Origin: Burkholderiales bacterium
GTDB lineage: Bacteria > Pseudomonadota > Gammaproteobacteria > Burkholderiales > JAEUOS01
DNA: 64,000 nt
Direction: 5' to 3'
NCBI GenBank assembly: GCA_016790695.1
Contig: JAEUOS010000091.1
Span: forward strand, 1 to 64,000
A program made the position numbers and the translations under genes. The notes beneath the pieces were generated by a model. It searched no databases, was not told where the DNA came from, and was given only the letters and a program-made list of their open reading frames with translations. Shown here piece by piece: positions 52,714 to 61,923 of the stretch; position 1 is the stretch's first letter; each line of letters starts with the position of its first letter.

Positions 52714-53664
52714 CTACCACGCGCCCGCCAGACTTCCGGTCAGCGGCAGACGCGCGAAGTCCGGGCCGGGATCGACGCCGGCGAACGTGACGGTTTCCCA
52801 TGCATCGGCGTCCGCCAGGAGGGCGCGGAGGAGTCGGTTGTTGAGTGCGTGCCCCGACCGGTGGGCCAGATAGGCACCGATGATCGGCCGTCCGAGCAGG
52901 TAGAGGTCGCCGACCGCATCGAGGATCTTGTGCTTGACGAACTCGTCCGCGTATCGCAGTCCATCGCTGTTGAGGATGCGGAACTCGTCCATCACGATCG
53001 CGTTGTCCATGCTTCCGCCGAGGGCAAGGCCGTTGCTGCGCAGGTTTTCCACGTCCTGCATGAATCCGAACGTTCGTGCCCGCGCGATCTCCTTGGCGAA
53101 AGGTACCTTGCCGAAGTCCACCGACGCGCTCTGGCCCGTCTGATCCACCGCAGGGTGGTCGAAGCTGATGCTGAAGGTGAGCTTGAAGCCCTCGTACGGC
53201 TCGAGGCGCGCCCATTTGGCGTTCGATCCCTCGCCGTCACGAACCTCGACCGGCCGTCGGATCCGCACGAAACGCTTCGGACGATCCTGCTCGACGATGC
53301 CCGCGGACTGCAGCAGATAGACGAATGGCGCGGCACTCCCGTCGAGGATCGGAATCTCCGGGCCGTGGACCTCGATCCGCGCATTGTCCACGCCGAGCCC
53401 CGCCAGCGCCGACATGAGGTGCTCGACGGTCGACACGCGCACGTCCCGACCGGCCGACTGCGCGATCAGGCAGGAAGACAGCCGGGTATCGCCGACCGCC
53501 TCCGGATGGGCGGCGATCTGCACGACGGGATCGCAGTCCGTTCGCTCGAAGACAATGCCGTTGTCTGCCGTGGCAGGATGCACGACCAGGCGAATCTTCT
53601 CCCCGGTATGCAATCCCACGCCGGTCGTCGAGACCGGCTTGCGCAGGGTGCGTTGCTTCAGCAT
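52714..53664 (-). CDS. lpxC: UDP-3-O-acyl-N-acetylglucosamine deacetylase LpxC
   Basis: 316 residues. Zinc ligands are in EHLMSAL (about 78-84) and HKILDAVGD (His and Asp, about 236-244), with the catalytic His in HRSGHALNN (about 263). It commits UDP-GlcNAc to lipid A synthesis, showing a Gram-negative outer membrane. ATG 53664 gives the standard start [21 protein letters not shown] (first 20 residues shown by family: [11 protein letters not shown]). The C-terminal GSLAGAW extension is short. Confidence 0.97.
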   Translation of the reverse strand: MLKQRTLRKPVSTTGVGLHTGEKIRLVVHPATADNGIVFERTDCDPVVQIAAHPEAVGDTRLSSCLIAQSAGRDVRVSTVEHLMSALAGLGVDNARIEVHGPEIPILDGSAAPFVYLLQSAGIVEQDRPKRFVRIRRPVEVRDGEGSNAKWARLEPYEGFKLTFSISFDHPAVDQTGQSASVDFGKVPFAKEIARARTFGFMQDVENLRSNGLALGGSMDNAIVMDEFRILNSDGLRYADEFVKHKILDAVGDLYLLGRPIIGAYLAHRSGHALNNRLLRALLADADAWETVTFAGVDPGPDFARLPLTGSLAGAW

Positions 53665-53727
53665 GGCAGGCAACGGTGGCGACGCGCGGCAACGCGCCAT
53701 GGCGCGTTGCCGGGCTGCCGCCCTCGC

Positions 53728-54231
53728 TCAGATCTGAGTCAGCATCGTCTCTGCGTTGCTGACGTCGAACTTGCCCGGCGCTTCGCGATTGAGCGCCTTG
53801 ACCACGCCGTCAACGACGTACATCGAGTACCGATCGGAACGGACGCCCATGCCGCGGGCGGTCAGGTCGAGCGTCAGTCCGAGCGCCTGGCTGTAGGCGG
53901 CGCTGCCGTCGGCCATCATGCGTACCTTGCCGGCACTGCGCTGCTCGCGTCCCCAGGCCCCCATGACGAACGGGTCGTTGACCGAAATGCACCAGATTTC
54001 GTCGACCCCCTTTGCCTTGAGCGCGTCGTAGTTGGCCAGATAGCCGGGCACGTGCTTGGCCGAGCAGGTCGGGGTGAACGCACCGGGAAGGCCGAAGATG
54101 ACGATCTTCTTGCCTTTGACCAGGTCTTCGACCTTGAACGAATTCGGGCCGACCGAACAGCCGTTGCCTTCCACTTCGATGTATTCGGACAACGTGCCTG
54201 CGGGCAACTTGTCACCGACCTTGATCGTCAT
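53728..54231 (-). CDS. Prx5-type peroxiredoxin
   Basis: 167 residues. The peroxidatic Cys is in PGAFTPTCSAKHVPGY (about 50-65), the Prx5 pattern; two other Cys (NGCSV and IWCIS) may serve as resolving residues. It reduces hydroperoxides, probably with glutathione or glutaredoxin. AAGGAGA precedes the ATG. In betaproteobacteria this gene usually stands between ftsZ and lpxC; here it still precedes lpxC but is 28 kb from ftsZ. Confidence 0.94.
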   Translation of the reverse strand: MTIKVGDKLPAGTLSEYIEVEGNGCSVGPNSFKVEDLVKGKKIVIFGLPGAFTPTCSAKHVPGYLANYDALKAKGVDEIWCISVNDPFVMGAWGREQRSAGKVRMMADGSAAYSQALGLTLDLTARGMGVRSDRYSMYVVDGVVKALNREAPGKFDVSNAETMLTQI

Positions 54232-54552
54232 GCTTGCATCTCCTTCATGTGCGCGTTGGATACGGGGATCGAATGAACGGCACCGTCGGTGGGGCAGGCA
54301 GTGTGTCTGCTGCCGCGCGTCGGCGCGCGTCAATGTCATGCGGATTGTATCGTTGCTTGCGCGCGGGGCGAAGCGCCATGACATGGAATGTTCGTGCCCC
54401 AATCCCGCAATGCCAGCATGGGCAAGGCCGTGCGAGCGGGACTGCCGGTGTCTCCGGACTGCGCCTTCCCGGTGACTCCGGTTGGGCATAGAATGCGGCC
54501 AAAGGACGTTGGACGGGTCGGCGACACGACGCAATCGGACCGGGGATTCGGC
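54232..54552. promoter_or_regulatory. Divergent region of peroxiredoxin and kinase-like/BON gene
   Basis: On the minus strand TTCGCC (54372-54367) and TACAAT (54349-54344), 17 bases apart, form a likely peroxiredoxin promoter. It is bracketed by an 8-base inverted repeat: ATGTCATG (54333-54340) and CATGACAT (54377-54384). On the plus strand TAGAAT (54489-54494) is a possible -10 for the kinase-like gene, without a clear -35. I see no gene in the region. Confidence 0.55.
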
Positions 54553-55359
54553 ATGGCCATCGTGGCAATGGGGCGTGAAATGGGCAGTCAGGGCAAAGCA
54601 GTGGCCGATGGAGTGGCTGCTGGCCTCGGCGCCGTTGTCGTCCACTACGAAATCATTGATCACCTGGCCGACCGCAGCCGCATCCGCAAGAGCCATGTGG
54701 CGCGGCTGCTCGACACCGGGGACGACCTTGATCGCCCCTTGACGCCGGACGATACGTTGCCGACCATCCTGTCGGCGACCGAGATCCTCGAGATCGCGGC
54801 GATCCCCGAGAGCGTCGTCCTGCGGGGATGGGGAGGCGTGGCGCTGCTGCGCGAGGTGCCGCACGTGGTGCGCGTACGCATCACGGCACCCCTCGAAGTG
54901 CGGGTGCGCAATCTGATGGCCACGGTCCGGCGTCCGGACGAGAAGCGGATTCGCGAGGAGATCCGGTTGTTCGACGAAGCGCACGCCGCAGTCATGCGTC
55001 GTCACTTCAATGTCGACTACCAGGATGCCGCGCTGTACGACCTGGTGCTCGACACCAGCGAATTGCCCCCCGATCAGTGCGCCCAGTGCATCATCGACTT
55101 CACTCGCGACCGGCGCTTCATCGAGACGCGTACGTCGCGGTTGCGCCTGGTCGGCCTGACCACCGCGGCGCACGTTCGCGCGCTGCTGAAACTGCATCCG
55201 CCGACGCGCGACTTGCGGATCGAGGTTGCGGCCCACGAAGGCGTGGTATCGCTGGCCGGGGACGTGGCCACAGCCGAATTGCGCCAGCGCTGCGAGCAGG
55301 TGGCGCTGCGCGTGCCGGGAATCACCGCAGTGCGCAACGATCTGCGCGTGGCTGCCTGA
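54553..55359 (+). CDS. Cytidylate kinase-like protein with C-terminal BON domain
   Basis: 268 residues from ATG 54553. The N-terminal 190 residues resemble the cytidylate-kinase-like family: MAIVAMGREMGSQGKAVADG has the degenerate P-loop G-R-x-x-G-S-x-G typical of that group, then RIRKSHVARLL and VVLRGWGGVALLREVPHVVRV. The last 70 residues form a BON domain (LRIEVAAHEGVVSLAGDVAT and VPGITAVRNDLRV), usually found in periplasmic or membrane-associated proteins. No signal peptide is visible. Substrate and purpose of the fusion are unknown. It is convergent with ffh. Confidence 0.75.
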   Translation: MAIVAMGREMGSQGKAVADGVAAGLGAVVVHYEIIDHLADRSRIRKSHVARLLDTGDDLDRPLTPDDTLPTILSATEILEIAAIPESVVLRGWGGVALLREVPHVVRVRITAPLEVRVRNLMATVRRPDEKRIREEIRLFDEAHAAVMRRHFNVDYQDAALYDLVLDTSELPPDQCAQCIIDFTRDRRFIETRTSRLRLVGLTTAAHVRALLKLHPPTRDLRIEVAAHEGVVSLAGDVATAELRQRCEQVALRVPGITAVRNDLRVAA

Positions 55360-55369
55360 GCGGCGCGCC

Positions 55370-56737
55370 CTAGCGCATGCCGGGCATGCCCGGCCCCATG
55401 AAACGGCCCATGCCGCGCATCATCTTGGCCAGGCCGCCCTTCTTCATCTGCTTCATCATTCCCTGCATCTGCTCGAATTGCCGTAGCAGACGATTGACCT
55501 CCTGCACCTGAACACCGGCACCCTTGGCGATCCGCTGCTTGCGCTTCGCCTTGATCAGGTCCGGATGCGCGCGCTCGGCAGGCGTCATGGCATTGATGAT
55601 GCCTTCCATCCGCCGCACGTCGCGTTCCGCGCGATCCAGATCGGCTCCCTGCGCGGCCTGCGTGAGTTGACTGGGAAGCTTGTCCATGAGTCCGGCAAGC
55701 CCGCCCATGTTGCGCATCTGGCCGATCTGCAGCTTGAAGTCCTCCAAGTCGAATCCGCGGCCGCTGCGCAGCTTGTCCGCCACCTTCTTGGCGGCTTCAA
55801 CGTCGATCCCCTTCTGCGCCTCCTCCACGAGCGAGACGATGTCGCCCATGCCAAGGATACGGCTGGCCATCCGCTCCGGATGGAAGACTTCGAGGCCGCC
55901 GAGCTTCTCGCCGACACCGGCGAACTTGATCGGCGCGCCCGTGACCTGTCGCACCGAAAGCGCTGCGCCGCCCCGCGCGTCGCCATCGAGCTTTGTCAGG
56001 ATCACGCCTGTCAGCGGCAGCGCGTCACTGAATGCCTTCGCCGTGTTGACAGCGTCCTGGCCCAGCATCGCGTCGACGACAAACAGGGTCTCGATCGGCC
56101 CCGTCGCGGCGTGAAGCGCGCGGATCTCATCCATCATTTCCGTGTCGACGCCGAGCCGGCCCGCGGTATCGATGATCAGCACGTCGTGGTAGTGCGTCTT
56201 CGCCCAGGCGATCGCGCGGCGCGCGATGTCCACCGGCGCCTCGCTGGTCTGCGAGGCAAGGAAGTCCGCGCCGGCCTGGGCGGTCACCGTCTCGAGCTGC
56301 TGGATCGCCGCCGGCCGATACACGTCCGTCGACACGGTCAATACCTTGCGCTTGTGCTGCTCGCGCAGATACTTGGCGAGCTTTCCCGCCGTCGTCGTCT
56401 TTCCCGCGCCTTGCAGGCCGGCGAGCAGGATGATTGCGGGCGGGGTCGTGGCAAGGTTCAGCGCGCTCGATTCTCCGCCCATGATGGCCGCGAGCTCGCG
56501 ATTGACCACGCCGACCAGCGCCTGTCCGGGGGTGAGGCTCCCGATGACCTCGGTGCCCTGGGCGCGCTCGCGGATCCGCGCAATCAGATCGCGCACGACG
56601 GGCAGCGCGACGTCTGCTTCGAGGAGCGCCAGGCGGACCTCGCGGAGCATGTCCGCCATGTTGGCGTCGGTGAGGCGCGCCTGCCCCCGCAAGGTCTTGA
56701 CGACGCGCGACAGGCGACTGGTGAGATTGTCCAGCAT
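55370..56737 (-). CDS. ffh: Signal recognition particle GTPase Ffh
   Basis: 455 residues. N domain, then the G domain with GLQGAGKTTTAGKLA (about 106-120), DTAGRLGVD (about 190) and TKLDGDARGG (about 247). The C-terminal M domain is rich in Met (QMQGMMKQMKKGG, MMRGMGRFMGPGM) and binds 4.5S RNA and signal sequences. It targets membrane proteins co-translationally with FtsY. It is divergent from the ccsA-like gene by 37 bases. Confidence 0.98.
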   Translation of the reverse strand: MLDNLTSRLSRVVKTLRGQARLTDANMADMLREVRLALLEADVALPVVRDLIARIRERAQGTEVIGSLTPGQALVGVVNRELAAIMGGESSALNLATTPPAIILLAGLQGAGKTTTAGKLAKYLREQHKRKVLTVSTDVYRPAAIQQLETVTAQAGADFLASQTSEAPVDIARRAIAWAKTHYHDVLIIDTAGRLGVDTEMMDEIRALHAATGPIETLFVVDAMLGQDAVNTAKAFSDALPLTGVILTKLDGDARGGAALSVRQVTGAPIKFAGVGEKLGGLEVFHPERMASRILGMGDIVSLVEEAQKGIDVEAAKKVADKLRSGRGFDLEDFKLQIGQMRNMGGLAGLMDKLPSQLTQAAQGADLDRAERDVRRMEGIINAMTPAERAHPDLIKAKRKQRIAKGAGVQVQEVNRLLRQFEQMQGMMKQMKKGGLAKMMRGMGRFMGPGMPGMR

Positions 56738-56774
56738 GGAGATGCGTCCGCGGGGCTTGAACTACAATGAATCG

Positions 56775-57593
56775 ATGCAGGGAATTCTACTCCACGCACT
56801 CTGCGCGGCCTTGTATGCCGGGCTGGCGTGGCACTTCTGGCGCAGCAGGTGGCGTGCCCGCGACGGCAGTCCGCACGCGCTCGGCTGGGAGCGCACTGCC
56901 ATGGCGGCGGCGGTGGCGCTGCACGCGTTCGTGCTGTTCGAGGACGTCGCCGCGGACGGGGGCTTTCGGTTCGGCTTCGCCCATGCACTGTCGATGATGA
57001 CGCTGCTGTCGCTCGTCTTCTACGGCGTCGAGAGCCTGTTCTATCCGTTGGCCGGTATTCCTGCCCTCGTATTGCCGCCGGCAGCAGTGAGCGTGCTGCT
57101 GCCGGCATTCTTCGCCGGTGCCGCCATGTCCGGCAAGGTGGCCGCGCCGGCTTTCGTTGCGCACGTCGTCATCGCGATGGGCGCCTATGCATTCATCGCG
57201 ATCGCCGCGGTTCACGCCATCCTGATGGCAATCATCGAAAGGCGCCTGCACGCGCCGGGGCGGACCAAGCCGTCGGTCGGCCTGCCCCCGCTCCTGACGA
57301 TGGAGCGCCTGTTGTTCCAGATGCTGACCGCGGGATTCATCCTGTTGACCCTGACGGTCGTTTCCGGCGCGGTCTTCTCGGAGCAGATCTTCGGCCGTGC
57401 GCTTCGCTTCGACCACAAGACCGTCTTCGGTTTGGTTTCGTGGTTGATCTTTGCCGTGCTCCTGCTCGGTCGACATGCCTATGGCTGGCGCGGCCGCGCC
57501 GCGCTCAACGGGACATTCGCCGGCTTCGGCATGCTGTTGCTTACCTACATCGGTACGCGCTTCGTGGTTGAAGTCGTGCTTGGTCGCGGCTGA
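56775..57593 (+). CDS. CcsA/YpjD-like cytochrome c assembly family membrane protein
   Basis: 272 residues with about eight membrane helices. The C-terminal half (FDHKTVFGLVSWLIFAVLLL and GRHAYGWRGRAAL) and the central VHAILMAIIERRLH carry the conserved His of the cytochrome c assembly (CcsA/HemX) domain. It lacks the Trp-rich heme-handling loop of true CcsA, so it fits the YpjD group found next to ffh in many proteobacteria, whose function is unclear. TACAAT sits only 7 bases before the ATG. Confidence 0.85.
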   Translation: MQGILLHALCAALYAGLAWHFWRSRWRARDGSPHALGWERTAMAAAVALHAFVLFEDVAADGGFRFGFAHALSMMTLLSLVFYGVESLFYPLAGIPALVLPPAAVSVLLPAFFAGAAMSGKVAAPAFVAHVVIAMGAYAFIAIAAVHAILMAIIERRLHAPGRTKPSVGLPPLLTMERLLFQMLTAGFILLTLTVVSGAVFSEQIFGRALRFDHKTVFGLVSWLIFAVLLLGRHAYGWRGRAALNGTFAGFGMLLLTYIGTRFVVEVVLGRG

Positions 57594-57617
57594 GCTCGTG
57601 CAGACGCGAGGGCGGTG

Positions 57618-57848
57618 GTGAAGTATCTGCTCCTGGCGATTGTCCTGGTGGCGGCCGTGCTCTGGATTCGGCACAAGGCCGCCGCGGCGCGGCGCGCCGA
57701 CACGGCGCCGCGCACGGCGGCTGCGGAAACCATGGTGCCCTGCGCGCACTGCGGCGTCCATGTTCCGGCCCGCGAGGCGCTGCGCGATCCCGCCGGAGCG
57801 GCGTTCTGCAGCCCGGCCCACCGCGACACCGGGAGCGGCACGCGATGA
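57618..57848 (+). CDS. PP0621 family small membrane-anchored zinc-ribbon-like protein
   Basis: About 76 residues. An N-terminal membrane helix (KYLLLAIVLVAAVLWI) is followed by an Ala/Arg linker and a C-terminal CAHCGVHVP ... FCSPAHRD pattern (CxxC and CxxxH), suggesting a small metal-binding module. The second of two GTG codons (57618) has GAGGG at a good distance. It overlaps the pilS start (ATGA). The family often accompanies pilS. The role is unknown. Confidence 0.8.
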   Translation: MKYLLLAIVLVAAVLWIRHKAAAARRADTAPRTAAAETMVPCAHCGVHVPAREALRDPAGAAFCSPAHRDTGSGTR

Positions 57849-59482
57849 GCGCGGTGGTCGCCGCGACCGGACTCACCGCCGGCAGCGGGCACGGCGCGGT
57901 TCCCGAGGCGTTCTGGCGCTCGCTCGGGTACTTCAACCTCTCGCGGCTGCTGCTGGCTGCCGTCCTCCTGGTGGCCATCGGTTTGTACGGCGACAGCCGC
58001 GTCTTCGGCGCCACCGATCCCGGGCTCTTCTATCGCGTCTGCATCGCCTATCTGCTGCTGTCTGCCGCGTTCGCATGGGCTCTCAATCGGCTTCGAACGC
58101 TGTTCGCGGTGCATCTTGCAATACATGCGGTCTGCGACGTGATCGTCATCACGCTGCTGCTGCACGCGAGCGGCGGCATCCGCTCCGGCCTCGGCATCCT
58201 GCTGCTCATGCCGCTGGCGGCGGCGGCGACGTTGTCCGGCGGTCGGACGTCGCTCTTCTACGCCTCCATCGCCACCTTCGCCCTTTTCGTCGAGAACACC
58301 TATTGGGTGCTGCAATACGAGATCGGCTGGACCGACTACTTTCCCGTCGGCATGCTGGCAGCAGGCTGCTTCGCCGTTGCTCTGGTCACGAACCGGCTGG
58401 GAAAGCGGCTGATCGCCAACGAGGCCCTGGTGCGGCAACGGTCCGAGGACCTGCGCAATCAGATCGCGATCAACCGGCTGGTGATTCGCGACATGCCCAG
58501 CGGGGTGCTCGTGGTCGACGCGGACGGAAAGGTGCGGCTGGCCAATCCGGAGGCTGAGCGGCTGGTCGGCCGCTCCGGCCTCAACGGATTGGCGCTCGAC
58601 CAGCTCGCGCCCGCGCTCGAGCAGGCGCACCGGCGTCTGCTCGAATCCACCGGCAGCGGGCGTGCGCAGATCGCGATCGACGGACGCGGGATGCATGCCA
58701 GGTTGCTCCGCGCGTCCGGCGAGCACGGCGGCGAGGTGCTCATCTTTCTCGATGATGCCGTCAGGCTGCGCGCGCAGGCGCAACAGGAGAAGCTGGCCGC
58801 GCTCGGGCGCTTGACTGCCAACATTGCCCACGAAATTCGCAATCCGCTGTCGGCTATCGGCCATGCGTCGCAGTTGCTGGCCGAGGAATCCCGGGGTCGC
58901 CAGGATTTTCTGCGGCTGACGCGGATCATTGGCGACAACACCATCCGGCTGGATCGCATCGTGCAGGAGGTCCTGCAACTGAATCGCCGTGATCGTGCCG
59001 AGACGGAGGAGATCGCGCTCGGCCCGTTTCTGCAGGGGTTCCTCGAGCAGATCAGTCAGACCGAACGCATCGATCCGGCGTCGTTCGTGCTGCAGGCCGC
59101 GCCGGGCGTCCGCGTCAATTTCGACCGTCAGCACCTGCACCGGGTCTTGTGGAATCTCGTGGTCAATGCCTGGCGGCATTGCCGGCATGCGAAGGCATCG
59201 ATCGCGATCGTGGCGCTGCCTGCCGGCCAGGGACTGGTGGAGCTCCATGTGGTCGACGACGGCACTGGCGTGAGCGAGGAGCACGCGGGCAAGCTGTTCG
59301 AGCCGTTCTTCACGACGGAGGCACGCGGCACCGGGTTGGGCTTGTACATCGCCCGCGAGCTGGCCGAGGCCAACCATGCCGCTCTGGACCAGATTCCGGC
59401 GGGCGAACGGCCCGACTTCGCCGCGCGGTTGACCGGCGCAGATTTCCGACTGCTGATGGAAGGCCATGTCAAGTCAGCGTGA
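57845..59482 (+). CDS. pilS: Sensor histidine kinase PilS
   Basis: 545 residues. Six membrane helices (about 25-190), a PAS domain (about 215-290; DMPSGVLVVDADGKVRLAN), then the kinase core: H-box NIAHEIRNPLSAIGH (phospho-His, about 332), N-box LWNLVVNAWRH, and G-boxes VDDGTGVS and GTGLGLYIA. PilS phosphorylates PilR and in Pseudomonas senses pilin levels in the membrane. It overlaps pilR by 17 bases. Confidence 0.94.
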   Translation: MSAVVAATGLTAGSGHGAVPEAFWRSLGYFNLSRLLLAAVLLVAIGLYGDSRVFGATDPGLFYRVCIAYLLLSAAFAWALNRLRTLFAVHLAIHAVCDVIVITLLLHASGGIRSGLGILLLMPLAAAATLSGGRTSLFYASIATFALFVENTYWVLQYEIGWTDYFPVGMLAAGCFAVALVTNRLGKRLIANEALVRQRSEDLRNQIAINRLVIRDMPSGVLVVDADGKVRLANPEAERLVGRSGLNGLALDQLAPALEQAHRRLLESTGSGRAQIAIDGRGMHARLLRASGEHGGEVLIFLDDAVRLRAQAQQEKLAALGRLTANIAHEIRNPLSAIGHASQLLAEESRGRQDFLRLTRIIGDNTIRLDRIVQEVLQLNRRDRAETEEIALGPFLQGFLEQISQTERIDPASFVLQAAPGVRVNFDRQHLHRVLWNLVVNAWRHCRHAKASIAIVALPAGQGLVELHVVDDGTGVSEEHAGKLFEPFFTTEARGTGLGLYIARELAEANHAALDQIPAGERPDFAARLTGADFRLLMEGHVKSA

Positions 59483-60887
59483 TGGGGGGCGGCGCCTGGT
59501 CGCCGGCGCGCAGGCGCCGCGGGTCCTCGTGGTGGACGACGAGGCGGACATCCGCGAGCTGCTGGAATTGACACTGGTGCGGATGGGGCTCGACGTGGAT
59601 CAGGCCGCCGGCGTTGCGGAGGCGCGCGCGCGGCTGGCGGAGCGGGACTACGACCTGTGCCTGACCGACATGCGCATGGAGGATGGCGACGGCCTGGATC
59701 TCGTGCGCTTCATCAGCGAGTCGCGGGCGGATACGCCGGTGGCCGTGATCACTGCTTTCGGCAGCGCCGACAATGCCGTCGCAGCACTCAAGGCAGGCGC
59801 TTTCGACTACCTCTCGAAGCCGGTCGCGCTGGACCAATTGCGCGCGCTGGTGCGGTCCGCCATCGATGTTCCCGGGCGGACCGTTTCGCCGCAGTCGCTG
59901 CCCGAGCCGCGGGCCCTGATCGGCGAGTCGCCGGCGCTGGCCGATGCCCGGGCGCTCATCGATCGGGTGGCGCGCAACATGGCACCTGTCCTGGTCAGCG
60001 GCGAGTCGGGCAGTGGCAAGGAGCTTGCGGCCCGGAGGATACATGCCCTCAGTGGCCGGGGCGGCGCCTTCGTCGCCGTCAATTGCGGTGCGATCCCCGA
60101 GCAGCTCATGGAGAGCGAGTTCTTCGGATATCGCAAGGGCGCCTTCACCGGCGCCGACGAGGATCGCGGCGGCTTCTTTCAGGCAGCGCAGGGCGGGACG
60201 CTGTTCCTGGACGAGATCGCGGAATTGCCGCTGTCCATGCAGGTGAAGCTCTTGCGCGCCATCCAGGAGCGGCAGGTGCGCCGGGTCGGCAGTGTCGCCG
60301 AGGAAGCGGTCGACGTGCGCATCGTCAGCGCGACCCACCAGAACCTCGGGGCGATGGTTGCCGCGGGCCGGTTTCGGCAGGACCTGCTCTATCGGCTCAA
60401 TGTGGTCGAGATCAGGATGCCGTCCCTGCGGGAGTTCCGTGACGACATCCCGATGCTCGCGCGGTCGATACTGGATCGCGTGTCGATGCAGAACGGCCGG
60501 ACGGCGCGGCTCAGTGATGCGGCGATCAGGGAGCTGCTCTCCTACGATTTCCCCGGCAACGTGCGCGAGCTCGAGAATGTGATCGAGCGGGCGCTGGCGT
60601 TGTCGTCCGGCGAGTGCATCGACGCCGCCGACCTGCGGCTGGTGCCGGCCGGGGCCGACCTGCCGGCGCGGCAGGGTGCGGGTGGCGGGGCGCCGGTCGA
60701 CGTCAGCCGCGTGGCCATGGGGCTGCCGTTGCAGGACTACCTCGACCATCTCGAACGCGAGGCGATCCTTGCCGCGCTGGCCGAAACCGGCGACAACCGC
60801 ACGGCCGCGGCGAAACTCCTCGGCGTGACCTTCCGCTCGCTGCGGTACCGACTGCAGCGTCTGAACATTGCGGAGCGCGGTGGCTGA
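59466..60887 (+). CDS. pilR: Sigma-54-dependent response regulator PilR
   Basis: 473 residues. The receiver domain (about 20-135; VVDDEADIREL, phospho-Asp in CLTDMRMEDGDG) is followed by the AAA+ domain with Walker A GESGSGKELAARR (about 179-191), the sigma-54 contact loop GAFTGA (about 223-228) and Walker B GGTLFLDEIAELP. The Fis-type helix-turn-helix closes the protein (NRTAAAKLLGVTFRSLRYRL). It should activate the pilin gene, which is not in the window. Confidence 0.95.
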   Translation: MSSQRDGGRRLVAGAQAPRVLVVDDEADIRELLELTLVRMGLDVDQAAGVAEARARLAERDYDLCLTDMRMEDGDGLDLVRFISESRADTPVAVITAFGSADNAVAALKAGAFDYLSKPVALDQLRALVRSAIDVPGRTVSPQSLPEPRALIGESPALADARALIDRVARNMAPVLVSGESGSGKELAARRIHALSGRGGAFVAVNCGAIPEQLMESEFFGYRKGAFTGADEDRGGFFQAAQGGTLFLDEIAELPLSMQVKLLRAIQERQVRRVGSVAEEAVDVRIVSATHQNLGAMVAAGRFRQDLLYRLNVVEIRMPSLREFRDDIPMLARSILDRVSMQNGRTARLSDAAIRELLSYDFPGNVRELENVIERALALSSGECIDAADLRLVPAGADLPARQGAGGGAPVDVSRVAMGLPLQDYLDHLEREAILAALAETGDNRTAAAKLLGVTFRSLRYRLQRLNIAERGG

Positions 60888-61464
60888 GCGCATGGCCCAC
60901 GGCCGGGGCGCGCTCTGGCGCGACGGGTGGTACCGTCGAGCCCGGCAGGTGCCCTCGCCCAACCACGATCGCCGCCCGTCCGCATGCGCGGTCGAGCTGG
61001 TCGTCGTGCACTGCATCAGCCTGCCGCCGCGCGCCTACGGCAGCGGCGATGTCGTGCGCCTGTTCACCAACTCGCTTGACGCGTCCGCGCACCCGTACTA
61101 TCCGGCCATTGCCGGACTCCGGGTGTCCGCGCACTTCCTGATCGAGCGCGGCGGCGGGATCCTCCAGTTCGTCTCCTGCGACGATCGCGCCTGGCATGCC
61201 GGCGTATCCTCGTGGCGCGGTCGCGAGCGGTGCAATGACTATTCCATCGGTGTCGAGCTCGAAGGCAGCGACGACCGGCCGTTCACCGCTCGCCAGTACG
61301 AGCGGCTCGCCACCCTGATGCGCGCGCTGCGCGGCCGGTATCCGAGCATACGCGGCGTCGCCGGGCATTCAGAGATCGCCCCGGGGCGCAAGACGGATCC
61401 CGGCCCGCACTTCGACTGGGGGCGCCTGGAACGTGACGGGGTGATCGCCGCCGCCGAGCGCTAG
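60880..61464 (+). CDS. ampD: 1,6-anhydro-N-acetylmuramyl-L-alanine amidase AmpD
   Basis: 194 residues. The N-acetylmuramoyl-L-alanine amidase fold has zinc ligands in VVVHCISLPP (His, about 46), a His in the AGHSEIAPGRKTDPG segment (with the nearby catalytic Lys and Asp), and WHAGVSSWRGRERCNDYSIG. It recycles muropeptides in the cytoplasm. GTG 60880 has GGAG upstream and overlaps the pilR end; ATG 60892 is an alternative. Confidence 0.93.
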   Translation: MAERMAHGRGALWRDGWYRRARQVPSPNHDRRPSACAVELVVVHCISLPPRAYGSGDVVRLFTNSLDASAHPYYPAIAGLRVSAHFLIERGGGILQFVSCDDRAWHAGVSSWRGRERCNDYSIGVELEGSDDRPFTARQYERLATLMRALRGRYPSIRGVAGHSEIAPGRKTDPGPHFDWGRLERDGVIAAAER

Positions 61465-61923
61465 TCGCGGGCGCTGTGGCGAGCCCGGCGGCGTCGGGAC
61501 CGTATCCACGCGCAGGCGGGCGCCGTGCAGCGAACCATGGCGGCGGGCACGACCGAATGGGTGCGGCGCGCTGGAATGACGGAGCAAGGGTCTGCGACGG
61601 CGGCGCGGTGTGCCGGTCGTTGCGTGAAACCTCTTGCATGTGTAAAAAACCTATACTAGACTTTGTTCTTGGCGACGTGCCGCATACAACATATTGTGGA
61701 AGCGCACGAGCCCCGTGTCCACGAGAGCGGATTTCACTGCGCAAGAGGGGTGAGTTCTGCCGGTAGCCGGGGCCGGCGGTTCGAGGGGTGGCGCGACCCG
61801 GGCGTTCTTCGAGCGTGTCGAATGTGATGGGGCTGGCCGGCCGGACGGGGCGACCGCCCTGGCTACCGTTGGGCGGGTGCTTCCCGCCGGGATCGCAATA
61901 ACAAGATCTGGGAGACAGGACCA
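61465..61923 (+). promoter_or_regulatory. nrdA promoter region and long leader
   Basis: 459 bases without a convincing gene. A promoter (TTGCAT 61634-61639, 17 bases, TAGACT 61657-61662) and two NrdR-like boxes are present. The predicted leader is over 250 bases long and GC-rich, with a hairpin GGCGGG-TGCTT-CCCGCC shortly before the ribosome site (GGGAGACAGG). No known riboswitch signature was recognised. Confidence 0.55.
61653..61699 (+). promoter_or_regulatory. Tandem NrdR-like boxes
   Basis: The better box, ATACAACATATTGTGG (61684-61699), is close to the NrdR consensus ACACAATATATTGTGT. A weaker one, ATACTAGACTTTGTTC (61653-61668), lies 31 bases upstream centre to centre, about three helical turns, and covers the -10. 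Paired boxes at this spacing are usual for NrdR, which represses ribonucleotide reductase genes. Confidence 0.65.

Noticed and set aside
61476-61766. 96-codon plus-strand frame in the nrdA upstream region
   Set aside because: It runs through the promoter and NrdR-like boxes, has no ribosome site and no coding-like codon pattern.
61700-61923. Cobalamin or other known riboswitch before nrdA
   Set aside because: No conserved box of a known riboswitch class was found; only simple hairpins are visible.
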